NCBI RefSeq assembly: GCF_003696365.1
Contig: NZ_RFFM01000002.1
Location: 930,001-994,000 of the forward strand
DNA length: 64,000 nucleotides
Source of the DNA: Stutzerimonas zhaodongensis
GTDB taxonomy: Bacteria; Pseudomonadota; Gammaproteobacteria; Pseudomonadales; Pseudomonadaceae
Direction: 5' to 3'
Positions 51,219-58,953 of the stretch are shown here, one piece after another. Below the pieces are notes generated by a model. It saw only the letters and a list, made by a program, of their open reading frames with translations. It did no database searches and was not told the origin of the DNA. How positions within the stretch are numbered: position 1 is the stretch's first letter; each line of letters begins with the position of its first letter. The translations under genes and the position numbers were made by a program.

Positions 51219-51610
51219 GGGGCCGATTAGGATTCGACGCCGGTAACAAAGCTCTAGGTGCATGCCGAGTTGGTAACAGAACTCGTAAATCCACTGTTGC
51301 AACTTTCTATAGTTGCCAATGACGAAAACTACGAGGGCTACGCTCTCGCTGCGTAAGCAGCGCGACTAGTCCTTCTGGTAGCTTCGGCTCCAGCGATCAC
51401 TAGGGGATGCCTGTAAACCCAAAGTGATTGTCACGTAGAACAGGATCGCCGCGTAGTACGTTGTGGACGAAGCGGCTAAAACTTACACAACTCGTCCAAA
51501 GCACCCTGCCAGTCGGGCGGCTGCGGATTAACTTAATAGACACGGCTAAGCATGTAGTACCGACAGTGGAGAACTGGCGGACGGGGGTTCAAATCCCCCC
51601 GGCTCCACCA
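51219..51610 (+). ncRNA. ssrA: tmRNA (SsrA)
   Basis: A 392-base RNA that frees stalled ribosomes with SmpB. The 5' GGGGCCGATTAGGATTCGACG and 3' GGTTCAAATCCCCCCGGCTCCACCA form an Ala-type acceptor with the G3-U70 pair and encoded CCA. The resume codon GCC is at 51315 and the tag reads AANDENYEGYALAA up to TAA at 51354-51356, ending in the ALAA signal for ClpXP. A strong terminator follows. Confidence 0.97.
51315..51356 (+). CDS. tmRNA proteolysis tag ORF
   Basis: Within ssrA, GCC-AAT-GAC-GAA and on to TAA encodes the 13 residues ANDENYEGYALAA, extended by EGY relative to the E. coli tag. The alanine charged on tmRNA adds one further residue at the front. Confidence 0.9.
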   Translation, partial: ANDENYEGYALAA

Positions 51611-51616
51611 AATTAA

Positions 51617-51650
51617 AACCCCTGACTTTTCACGAAGTCAGGGTTTTTTG
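51617..51650 (+). terminator. Terminator of ssrA
   Basis: CCCTGACTT (51620-51628) pairs with AAGTCAGGG (51635-51643) around TTCACG, followed by TTTTTTG. It lies seven bases after the tmRNA CCA. Confidence 0.9.
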
Positions 51651-51694
51651 CTTTATGGGGTTAATACAACATAGGTTCTTTGGTTCACTGATTC

Positions 51695-52507
51695 TCACTT
51701 GGCACTCGCTTTCATCCCTTCCAGCGCCCGAGCCAGACTCGCCTCGGACAATTCACCGATGTGGCTGCCGATCTGGCGTCCCTGGGCATCGTAGAACAGT
51801 GTCGTGGGCAACGCCGATGAGCCAACATGCTGGCCAAGCCGCCCGCCGGAGTCGAGCAGGACGTTTTCCAGAACGTATCCCTCGGCATCTAGAAATTCCG
51901 TGATGAGGTGCGCTCCTTCGCCCTGATTGACGAATAGGAAGGTCACCTCTGGTTCGTTGCGCTGCGCTTGGGCCAGCACGGGCATTTCCCGACGGCACGG
52001 TGGACACCAGGTCGCCCATAGATTGACCACTAAGGGTCTGCCGACGAATTCATGCAAGGCAACTGGTGCCCCACGGTTGTTCCTCAGGCCGATATCAGGA
52101 AGCCGCGTGCCTTGCTCGAACGCATATAGGCCGATACTACCGAGCCCCCAGCTCAAGACCCCAACCGCCATTGCCCACCCCAAGGGCTTGCGCACCGCAC
52201 CATCGCGCCAGGCAAGCGATACGCCCCACAGGATGGCGACCAGAATCCCCGGCCATACAATGAACCCGCCGTCGCGGATATCGATCACGCGCCAGGGCTC
52301 GTCCCGAAAATACTCGACATAGACCACCACGAAAGACAAGCGAGCGACTACCAGTGCAACCAGTAACAACCTGAACAGTTGCTGCTCTGGATTGCGCTGG
52401 CTACGTCGCCCGAGCCACCACCCCGTCAGCATCGAGAGGAACAGGCTCACCAGTAGCAGCACGTGCGAAACGGCCAGTGCCAGTGGTCCCACATTGACCG
52501 TTAACAT
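51695..52507 (-). CDS. TlpA-family thiol:disulfide protein with N-terminal membrane domain
   Basis: A 270-residue protein: four or five transmembrane helices (about residues 6-110), then a periplasmic thioredoxin-like domain with NLWATWCPPCRREMP (active-site cysteines near 169 and 172) and SALPTTLFYDAQG. Such proteins reduce periplasmic disulfides, often for cytochrome c or metalloenzyme maturation, but no partner gene is adjacent. ATG 52507 (MLTVNVGP) gives a sensible membrane start; an in-frame upstream extension is hydrophilic and rejected. Confidence 0.75.
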   Translation of the reverse strand: MLTVNVGPLALAVSHVLLLVSLFLSMLTGWWLGRRSQRNPEQQLFRLLLVALVVARLSFVVVYVEYFRDEPWRVIDIRDGGFIVWPGILVAILWGVSLAWRDGAVRKPLGWAMAVGVLSWGLGSIGLYAFEQGTRLPDIGLRNNRGAPVALHEFVGRPLVVNLWATWCPPCRREMPVLAQAQRNEPEVTFLFVNQGEGAHLITEFLDAEGYVLENVLLDSGGRLGQHVGSSALPTTLFYDAQGRQIGSHIGELSEASLARALEGMKASAK

Positions 52508-52875
52508 TCGTCGTGCTCCGTCGTTGGGTTCCACCAGCTGGGCATTGACGTTGTGCGCCCGTGCAGTCCCCGACCGGCAGTGCTGATCTTCAGCGGGTGG
52601 CAAGCATACCCACCACACAGGCTTGGCCTGCATCGAATCCCCGCAGAAAACCGTTACCGGATTTCACTAAAGCAACTGCGAGCGGCTTCTGGTCAACTCA
52701 TTCATTAGCAATCGGCGAAGGCACCGCGCGGACCACATCGGGACTTAACCGTTCAGCGGGAAACGGCTTCAAGGCGATGAGCGGATGCTTCCAAACGAGC
52801 GCCAGCTGTCAGAATGACATCACGGCTGCACAGAGGCGCAGCCACTCTTCTGAACCGAGCACGAGCCTGCTAACC
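52508..52875. other. 368-base intergenic region between tlpA-like and acidic-protein genes
   Basis: The region separates divergent genes. An open frame continues upstream of the acidic-protein gene on the plus strand (52561-52875), but its translation is not protein-like and has no good start. I see no repeat, terminator or recognisable operator; both promoters must lie here. Confidence 0.4.
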
Positions 52876-53091
52876 ATGTCTTGCGAAAAACTCTACACCA
52901 TTGTCCTGGAGCACAGCCTGGAGGTACTCCTCGAGGCCGCCACGATGGAGCAGGTCGAGGCATTTTGGGATGCGTATGACACGCGCTACTTTGGTCTGCG
53001 CATGGAGGAAGAAAACAGCCACCACGCCCGCGTGATCGTGACTGACGAGATCCCCGAGGAAGAAGAGGAAGCCGAGCTCTGCCTCGACTGA
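52876..53091 (+). CDS. Small acidic protein of unknown function
   Basis: A 71-residue cytoplasmic protein starting MSCEKLYTIVLEHSLEVLLEAA, with a helical core (VEAFWDAYDTRYFGLRMEEE) and a Glu-rich tail (EIPEEEEEAELCLD). It has no signal or membrane segment. The tail and short length suggest a regulator or charge-mimic, but I do not recognise the family. It ends 11 bases before the convergent MFS gene. Confidence 0.55.
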   Translation: MSCEKLYTIVLEHSLEVLLEAATMEQVEAFWDAYDTRYFGLRMEEENSHHARVIVTDEIPEEEEEAELCLD

Positions 53092-53102
53092 TCGACTCCG
53101 TC

Positions 53103-54512
53103 TCATTCCTCGTCGATAAGTCGCGCCGCCATGGTCTGCTTGCTGTCCAGTTGAAAGAACAGCGATGCAGCCAGCATCGACATCCCGCCGATACACAGGA
53201 AAGTCAGATGGAAGGCGTCCAGCACCGCCTCCCCTTCAGCTCCTGGCGCGGTAAAGCCACCCAGTAACGCTCCCGCCGAGGCAACTCCAAGGCTCATCGA
53301 CAACTGCACGACCACCGAGAGCAGGCTGTTGCCGCTGCTGGCGTTCCGATTGCTGAGCCCAACGAGGGTGACGGTGTTCATTGCGGTGAACTGCATCGAA
53401 TTGACCATGCCGATCAGACTAAGGTGCACGAGTAGCAGCGCCGTAGGTGTGTGTGCGTCGATGGTCGCCAGGCTTGCGATCAGGCTGCCCAACAGCAGCG
53501 TGTTGCCAATCAGGATGCGACGGTAGCCGAGACGGTCGATCAGCGGCTTGGCCAACGGTTTGATGAGCATTGCGCCAAGTGCCAGCGGGATCATCGTCAT
53601 TCCGGCCTGGGCCGGCGAATAGCCCAGGGCAACCTGAAGCAGCAACGGCACCAGAAACGGCAACGCACCGCTGCCCAGCCGAGCAAACAGATTACCGAAG
53701 ATGCCCACTGCAAAGCTGCGGGTGTGGAAAAGCGCTGGGCTGAATAGCGGCTTTTCGATATGTCCCGCACGCAGCCAGTAAGCGGCCAGGCAAGCAGCGC
53801 CGATCATCATCAGCAACAGGACACGTGCGTGTGGCATGTGCATTTCGCCGAGGCCTTCCAGCGCAATGGTGATCAACACCATGGCGCCGCCGAAAAGCAG
53901 AAAACCGACCGTATCGAAACGGATTCGCTCAGCGCTTTTCAAATCCGGCATGAACCGGAACGCAGCAATGCAGCCGATCAACCCCACCGGCAGGTTGATC
54001 AGAAATATCCAGTGCCAGGACGCGTATTCCACCAGCCAGCCACCAAGGGTCGGACCGATCAGCGGGCCGACCATGCCCGGTAATGCAATGAAGGTCATCA
54101 CCCGCACGAACTCGCTGCGCGGATAGGCTCGCAGGATCACAAGACGTCCTACCGGCAGCATCAGCGCGCCGCCCACCGCTTGCACGATCCGCGACATCAC
54201 CAGCTGATTGAAGCTATCGCTGATCGCACAGAGCAACGAGCCAAGGGTGAACAACAGGATGGCCGAGAAAAAGATGCGTCGGGTACCGAAACGATCCGCC
54301 ATCCACCCGGACGCGGGTATCAGCAAGGCCACCGTGAGCATGTACGCGATTATCACGCCCTGCATACGCAATGGGTCCTCGGCGAGATCGCGCGCCATGG
54401 CTGGTAATGCGGTATTTAGGATGGTGCCGTCGAGGGTCTGCATGAAGAACGCGATGGCGACCAGCCAGGGCAATACGCGGGCGGTTCGAGCGTCCAGTAC
54501 AGCGGTTTGCAT
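53103..54512 (-). CDS. MFS multidrug exporter, DHA2 type (MdtD-like)
   Basis: A 469-residue proton-coupled exporter with about 14 transmembrane helices. Motif A-like GWMADRFGTRRIF follows helix 2, the antiporter motif C is visible as GPLIGPTLGGWLVE, and the first helix has the FFMQTLDGTILNTALP pattern of the EmrB/MdtD branch. Substrates are unknown; drugs, dyes or siderophore-like compounds are typical. It is divergent from ftrA. Confidence 0.85.
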   Translation of the reverse strand: MQTAVLDARTARVLPWLVAIAFFMQTLDGTILNTALPAMARDLAEDPLRMQGVIIAYMLTVALLIPASGWMADRFGTRRIFFSAILLFTLGSLLCAISDSFNQLVMSRIVQAVGGALMLPVGRLVILRAYPRSEFVRVMTFIALPGMVGPLIGPTLGGWLVEYASWHWIFLINLPVGLIGCIAAFRFMPDLKSAERIRFDTVGFLLFGGAMVLITIALEGLGEMHMPHARVLLLMMIGAACLAAYWLRAGHIEKPLFSPALFHTRSFAVGIFGNLFARLGSGALPFLVPLLLQVALGYSPAQAGMTMIPLALGAMLIKPLAKPLIDRLGYRRILIGNTLLLGSLIASLATIDAHTPTALLLVHLSLIGMVNSMQFTAMNTVTLVGLSNRNASSGNSLLSVVVQLSMSLGVASAGALLGGFTAPGAEGEAVLDAFHLTFLCIGGMSMLAASLFFQLDSKQTMAARLIDEE

Positions 54513-54823
54513 GAAATCTCCCGACTCGAAAATGCATATGGTAGGCCGCGCCTCCAGTCACGGCACTGACATTAGTCTCTTGGCACTCAGGCCTCGCTCG
54601 ATCGCCCGAGCGGGCGCGCCGACAGGGTGTGACAACGCAACGCACCCACCCGCTCCCAACGCCCGTGACCCGCGCGATTGAGCCGTTCAAGCACTGTTGA
54701 GACGTCCAGCCAAGCCTATACGTAACAAACTATTTCATCCAGAATTGACGCGAATCATTATCGTTAACCCTCGCGAATGCGAACCTCTGTTCGTCATTCC
54801 ACAACGCCCCGTTTGGAGGCCTC
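54513..54823. other. 311-base divergent promoter region (MFS / ftrA)
   Basis: No gene fits here. The only recognisable site is the Fur-box-like sequence at 54744-54762, close to ftrA. The half nearer the MFS gene shows nothing I can name. Confidence 0.5.
54744..54762 (+). promoter_or_regulatory. Fur box before ftrA
   Basis: ATTGACGCGAATCATTATC matches the 19-base Fur consensus at about 13 positions, with the right half AATCATTATC perfect. It lies 62 bases before ftrA, where bound Fur would cover the promoter. This ties the operon to Fur (40991-41398). Confidence 0.6.
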
Positions 54824-55357
54824 ATGCGTATCCCCGCGACAATCGCCATTGCATCGCTGCTCCTCGCCCCCCTCGCTCAAGCCAAGGAATACCCCATCGG
54901 CGAACCGCAACAGTGTGGTGGCATGGAAGTCGGCGCCGTCTATCTGCAGCCGGTCGAGATGGAGCCAGCAGGCATGATGCTGGACGCCTCGAAGTCCGAT
55001 GTACACCTTGAAGCCGACATTGCTGCGACCGAAGACAACCGTAACGGCTGGCAGGAAGGCAGTTTCGTCTCGTATCTGAATATCCGTTACTCCCTGACCA
55101 AGAAAGGCTCGGATGAGAAGATCGAAGGCGACTTCCACCCGATGGTCGCCAACGACGGACCGCACTATGGCGACAACGTCAAATTGATGGGCCCAGGCAA
55201 ATACTCACTGACCTTCACCATCTCGCCTCCAGGCGGCGATCACGCCATGTTTGGCCGTCATGTCGACAAGGAAACCGGCGTCGCGCCCTGGTTTGAGCAG
55301 TGCACGTTGAACTACGAGTTCACCTACGCCGGCATCGGCAAGAAAGGCGGTTATTGA
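54824..55357 (+). CDS. ftrA: Periplasmic P19-type iron-binding protein FtrA
   Basis: A 177-residue exported protein of the P19/FetP/Tp34 family that binds copper and Fe(II) in the periplasm. The signal peptide ends near LAQA-K. Ligand residues lie in the conserved EYPIGEPQQCGGMEVGAVYL region, the MDLEAD-like VHLEADI, and the His-bearing PPGGDHAMFGRH. It is the first gene of four that match FtrABCD of Brucella and Bordetella, a ferrous-iron system active at low pH. GGAGG precedes the ATG. Confidence 0.88.
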   Translation: MRIPATIAIASLLLAPLAQAKEYPIGEPQQCGGMEVGAVYLQPVEMEPAGMMLDASKSDVHLEADIAATEDNRNGWQEGSFVSYLNIRYSLTKKGSDEKIEGDFHPMVANDGPHYGDNVKLMGPGKYSLTFTISPPGGDHAMFGRHVDKETGVAPWFEQCTLNYEFTYAGIGKKGGY

Positions 55358-55370
55358 GCCGGAGGTCAGT

Positions 55371-55703
55371 ATGCGACGCGCTCTGCTCCCGACCCTCGCC
55401 CTGCTCGCTGCCGGTTTCGCTGGTAGCGCCCAGGCCGGGTTGCCCACCTACGAGCTGACCATCCGTGACGGCCACTTCGAGCCGTCGACCATCGAGGTAC
55501 CGGCTCGCCAGCGCTTCAAGATCGTGGTCATCAATGCCGGCAGTGGGCCGACCGAGTTCGAAAGCACGCCACTGCGGGTTGAAAAGGTGCTCTCACCCGG
55601 CGTCACCTCGTTCGTCGTGATCCATCCGCTCAAACCCGGCCGCTACCCCTTCTTCGATGAGTTCCACATGGATCTTCCGGAAGGGGAAATCATCGCCAAG
55701 TAG
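55371..55703 (+). CDS. ftrB: Periplasmic cupredoxin-like protein FtrB
   Basis: A 110-residue exported protein with a signal peptide ending at SAQA-G and a cupredoxin-like domain (YELTIRDGHFEPSTIEVPARQRF). FtrB proteins are proposed to oxidise Fe(II) to Fe(III) at the membrane, but the classical copper ligands (Cys/Met near the C-terminus) are not all obvious here; the C-terminal segment reads FDEFHMDLPEGEI. It follows ftrA after 13 bases. Confidence 0.8.
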   Translation: MRRALLPTLALLAAGFAGSAQAGLPTYELTIRDGHFEPSTIEVPARQRFKIVVINAGSGPTEFESTPLRVEKVLSPGVTSFVVIHPLKPGRYPFFDEFHMDLPEGEIIAK

Positions 55704-55724
55704 CGCCTTCACAGGAGAAGCGAA

Positions 55725-56582
55725 ATGGGCCAATCAATGTTCATCGTCTGGCGCGAAAGCGTCGAGGCGCTACTGGTCATCGGCATCCTGCATGCCTGGC
55801 TGAGCCAGCAACCGGGCAATCGTCACGCACTACGCATGCTCTGGAGCGGCGTGGTGGCTGGGCTGGGACTGGCCTCGCTGCTGGGCTGGGGCATTCTCAG
55901 TGCTGGCGACTGGCTGGCCGGTCCGGCCGGTGAATGGTTCCAGTGCGCCATGCTGGTAATCGCCGCGTTACTTATCCTGCAGATGGTCGGGTGGATGCAC
56001 CATCACGGGCGCGACCTCAAACGCAACCTGGTGAACAGTGCCGCAGCCAGCCTCAGCCAGGGGAGTGGCATCGGGCTGTTGGTGCTGGCGATGCTTGCCG
56101 TAGCGCGTGAAGGCAGTGAAACCGTGGTGTTTCTCTACGGCATCGGGCACCAGCAGCAAGGCGCCGACCTCACCGGATTCGTGATCGGCGGTGTACTCGG
56201 TTTCGTACTCGCCTTGCTCAGCTACGCGACGCTGCAAGCCGGCAGCCGATTTATCTCGTGGAAACGTTTCTTCAAGGTCAGCGAAGCCCTGCTGTTGCTG
56301 CTCGGCGCTGCCTTGCTGATGGCCGGGCTCGACCGCTTCAGCGGTCAACTGATGGGCATGGATATCCCAGAAATCTTCTACACGGCTTTTGGCGATCCAC
56401 TGTGGGATACCTCGTCACTGCTCGACGATGGCGGCACGCTGGGTAGCACCATCGCGGGTCTCACCGGATATCGCGCCATGCCATCGACGGCCGCGGTTGC
56501 GATCATGGCAATGTACTGGCTGGCGGTCTGGCTCTGGTTGAGGCCGCGTATGCAACCGCAGCTGGAGGCTCAGCCCGCATGA
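55725..56582 (+). CDS. ftrC: Ferrous iron permease FtrC (FTR1 family)
   Basis: A 285-residue seven-helix permease related to yeast Ftr1 and E. coli EfeU. The two iron-coordinating REXXE motifs are present: RESVE at residue 10 and REGSE at residue 128. The membrane helices are continuous with short loops. AGGAGA precedes the ATG. It overlaps ftrD by four bases. Confidence 0.88.
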   Translation: MGQSMFIVWRESVEALLVIGILHAWLSQQPGNRHALRMLWSGVVAGLGLASLLGWGILSAGDWLAGPAGEWFQCAMLVIAALLILQMVGWMHHHGRDLKRNLVNSAAASLSQGSGIGLLVLAMLAVAREGSETVVFLYGIGHQQQGADLTGFVIGGVLGFVLALLSYATLQAGSRFISWKRFFKVSEALLLLLGAALLMAGLDRFSGQLMGMDIPEIFYTAFGDPLWDTSSLLDDGGTLGSTIAGLTGYRAMPSTAAVAIMAMYWLAVWLWLRPRMQPQLEAQPA

Positions 56583-57955
56583 TGGCCGCCTCGCCGTGGC
56601 TGGAACGCGCAGGCGACCTGTTGCGCCAGCATGCCCGGACCATCCGACTGATCCAGTGGCTGGTGGTGGGGTTCTATCTGGTATTGCTGCTTGTGCCAGC
56701 CGTCCTTTCGCTGCCGCCCTCCGAGGCGCGCATGCTGGACAACATCACAGTGTTCGCTCAGTTCCTGTTCTGGGGGCTGTGGTGGCCGTTCGTGCTGCTG
56801 TCGATGGTGTTGTTCGGCCGCCTCTGGTGCGGCGTTCTTTGCCCCGAGGGTTCGCTCAGCGAATGGATCAGCTGGCGCGGATTGAACAAGCGTACCCCGC
56901 AGTGGATTCGCTGGAGCGGCTGGCCAACCATTGCCTTCGTACTGACCACCGTTTATGGGCAGCTCATCAGCGTTTATGACTATGGCCGTGCTGCGGCGCT
57001 GATTCTTGGCGGATCTACCGTTGCCGCAATGATCGTCGGCTTCCTCTATGGCCGCGGCAAGCGGGTCTGGTGTCGGCATCTGTGCCCAGTCAGCGGCGTG
57101 TTCGGCCTGCTGGCGCGCCTCGCGCCGATGCACTACAAGGTCGATGAAGCGCGCTGGCAGGCCAATCAGGGCCCGAAGCTGGCCACGCCCAACTGCGCCC
57201 CGCTGATCGATATTCGCCGCATGCAAGGCAACAGCGAATGCCACGCCTGTGGGCGTTGCAGCGGGCAGCGCGGCGCCGTCGCCCTCGCTGCTCGATCACC
57301 GAACCAGGAGATTCTCATCGTCGGCGACAAGCCGCAGCACGACCATTGGGACAGTACGCTGCTGCTGTTCGGCATGATCGGGCTGGCCATGGGCGCTTTC
57401 CAGTGGACGGTCAGCCCCTGGTTCATCACCCTCAAGCAGACCGCAGCTGAATGGCTGGTGGACCGCGATATTTTCTGGCCGCTGGAGGCCAACGCACCCT
57501 GGTGGTTGCTGACCCACTACCCGCAAGCTAACGACGCCTTCACCTGGCTCGACGGCGCGGCCATCCTCACCTATATAGGCGCCAGTTCGCTGGTGATCGG
57601 CGGTGCCCTGTGGCTGCTGCTGCGCGGCGCCGTCGGTTTGATGAACCGCGGCGACAATGTGTTCCAGCATCTGGCCCTGGCATTGATACCTTTAGGCGGC
57701 GCCGGGCTGTTCCTTGGCCTCTCAGCGACCACCATCAAGCTGTTGCGCTACGAGGGTTTCATCCTCGCCTGGGTGCAACCGACCCGCGCCCTGCTCCTGG
57801 CCGGCGCCATAGCCTGGAGCCTGTACCTGGCCTGGCGTGTGATCAGCCGTCATGGCGCCAATGGCCTGCGTCGGCTGGCGGCGTTCGGTTGCGTCGGGGT
57901 GGCCACCGCGGTAGTGGGTTACGGCTGGTATCTGCAGTTCTGGGGTTGGAGCTGA
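56579..57955 (+). CDS. ftrD: Membrane polyferredoxin FtrD
   Basis: A 458-residue polytopic Fe-S protein of the NapH/NosR type that may pass electrons for the FtrABCD uptake cycle. It has about six to eight transmembrane helices, two CxxxCP motifs (LWCGVLCPEG and VWCRHLCPVSG) and one CHACGRCS cluster, where the fourth Cys and the usual following proline are absent. It begins inside the ftrC stop codon. Its last 20 codons are repeated 785 bases downstream (58705-58741). Confidence 0.85.
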   Translation: MMAASPWLERAGDLLRQHARTIRLIQWLVVGFYLVLLLVPAVLSLPPSEARMLDNITVFAQFLFWGLWWPFVLLSMVLFGRLWCGVLCPEGSLSEWISWRGLNKRTPQWIRWSGWPTIAFVLTTVYGQLISVYDYGRAAALILGGSTVAAMIVGFLYGRGKRVWCRHLCPVSGVFGLLARLAPMHYKVDEARWQANQGPKLATPNCAPLIDIRRMQGNSECHACGRCSGQRGAVALAARSPNQEILIVGDKPQHDHWDSTLLLFGMIGLAMGAFQWTVSPWFITLKQTAAEWLVDRDIFWPLEANAPWWLLTHYPQANDAFTWLDGAAILTYIGASSLVIGGALWLLLRGAVGLMNRGDNVFQHLALALIPLGGAGLFLGLSATTIKLLRYEGFILAWVQPTRALLLAGAIAWSLYLAWRVISRHGANGLRRLAAFGCVGVATAVVGYGWYLQFWGWS

Positions 57956-57957
57956 TC
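57921..57957 (+). repeat. Direct repeat, copy 1 (3' end of ftrD)
   Basis: This segment shares the exact 19-mer GGTATCTGCAGTTCTGGGG with copy 2 and is about 80% identical over 37 bases; every difference I can see is a transition. It encodes the ftrD C-terminus YLQFWGWS. Confidence 0.75.
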
Positions 57958-58031
57958 GTACAATCAGAACGTCGCTGGACCAGAGCAAAGTTTGTCTGGT
58001 GTCGCCCGCAGGCCCTGATCTCGCGCGCCTT

Positions 58032-58044
58032 GCGAGCTTGCTCG
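58032..58044. repeat. Small REP-like palindrome
   Basis: GCGAGCTTGCTCG: CGAGC and GCTCG around TT. It is the same core as other GCTTGC-centred palindromes at 58763 and 59858. Confidence 0.35.
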
Positions 58045-58171
58045 ACCCCACAAGAGCGAGCCAGCGCCGAATAGTCAGAGGGAGGCACCTGCTGCGAAAC
58101 GGTATAGCCGACAGCCTTTTGGTTCGGGATGCGTTTAGTATCCGCTACAGGTTTCTCTGCGAGTCGGCGCC

Positions 58172-58630
58172 ATGTCAATCAACTGGATCAGCAAACACCA
58201 CACTGAACTCAGCACGCAGGAGCTCTACGCCATTCTGCGCCTGCGCGCGGATGTCTTCGTGGTCGAGCAACAATGCGTGTACCTGGATGTCGATGGCCAG
58301 GACCTGCTGGGCGACACCTGCCACTTGATGGCCTGGCAAGAGCAGCAACTGGTGGCGTACCTGCGGCTGCTCGACCCGATTCAGCAAAACGGAGACGTGG
58401 TCATCGGCCGCGTCGTCACTGCGCCTTCGGCCCGCGGCCAGGGCATTGGACATGAATTGATGGTGCAGGCACTCGACCATGCCGGAGAAAATTGGCCGGG
58501 CCAGCCGATCTACCTGTCCGCACAGGCCCACCTGCAAGGCTATTACGGCCGCTACGGCTTCGAGCCGGTGGGCGAGGTTTATCTCGAGGACGGGATTCCA
58601 CACATCGGCATGCGCCGGGATTTTGGATAA
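58172..58630 (+). CDS. GNAT family N-acetyltransferase (ElaA type)
   Basis: A 152-residue acetyltransferase. ElaA-type marks are LSTQELYAILRLRADVFVVEQQC, YLDVDGQDLLGDTCHLM, and the acetyl-CoA P-loop VVTAPSARGQGIGHELM. Substrate is unknown. The ATG lacks a strong ribosome binding site. It is framed by a repeated ftrD tail and REP-like sequences, so this interval may have been inserted or rearranged. Confidence 0.85.
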   Translation: MSINWISKHHTELSTQELYAILRLRADVFVVEQQCVYLDVDGQDLLGDTCHLMAWQEQQLVAYLRLLDPIQQNGDVVIGRVVTAPSARGQGIGHELMVQALDHAGENWPGQPIYLSAQAHLQGYYGRYGFEPVGEVYLEDGIPHIGMRRDFG

Positions 58631-58672
58631 CCGCGCACAGCCCGCTTGGGCTCAGCTTCATCTGGCTTCTTT

Positions 58673-58699
58673 GTAATGGTGGGCTCAAGCCCACCCTAC
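58673..58699. repeat. REP-like palindrome GTGGGCTCAAGCCCAC
   Basis: The inverted repeat GTGGGCT/AGCCCAC centred at about 58687 is framed by GTAATG and CCTAC, the form of a pseudomonad REP. A related GTAGGTTGGGCTTTAGCCCG lies at 58905. Confidence 0.5.
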
Positions 58700-58704
58700 C
58701 TGAC

Positions 58705-58741
58705 TATGACCGGTATCTGCAGTTCTGGGGTCGGAGTCGAT
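58705..58741 (+). repeat. Direct repeat, copy 2 of the ftrD tail
   Basis: It shares GGTATCTGCAGTTCTGGGG (58712-58730) with 57927-57945. Here it is not in a gene; read in the same frame it gives YLQFWGRS, so it looks like a decaying fragment of a second ftrD 3' end. Confidence 0.7.
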
Positions 58742-58904
58742 CATCAACGCCACCCTCTGTAAGAGTCAGCTTGCTGGCGATCTTTGTTCAACGACTCAAG
58801 AGCCGTTCAAGCACCTGATCGCGAGCTCGCCCCGACGAAAAGCAGCATATGAGTGCGCCGCTCCGCACATCTTCAGGAGCAAGGTCTGCTTATGCCTGCA
58901 GCGC

Positions 58905-58926
58905 GTAGGTTGGGCTTTAGCCCGCC
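58905..58926. repeat. REP-like element GTAGGTTGGGCTTTAGCCCG
   Basis: GGGCT and AGCCC pair around TT in a GTAGG-led sequence. It lies just after the nrdG stop on the other strand. Confidence 0.45.
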
Positions 58927-58953
58927 GCCACGCGGCAACGAAGACCTTCTCCC

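Larger units (their letters stand above)
58631..58953. other. 323-base repeat-rich intergenic region
   Basis: No gene fits. It holds the palindrome TGGTGGGCTCAAGCCCACC-like element at 58673-58699, the ftrD-tail repeat at 58705-58741, the REP-like CAGCTTGCTGGCGA at 58767-58780, and a second GTAGGTTGGGCTTTAGCCCG element at 58905-58926. Confidence 0.6.

Noticed and set aside
51200-51700. The ssrA 3' end as an integration site with an island next to it
   Set aside because: The sequence after the tmRNA is a terminator followed by the thioredoxin gene; there is no integrase, no repeat of the 3' end and no shift in composition.
52508-52633. N-terminal extension of the TlpA-like protein to 52633
   Set aside because: The extra 42 residues are hydrophilic and lack a ribosome binding site; ATG 52507 puts a membrane helix near the start as in relatives.
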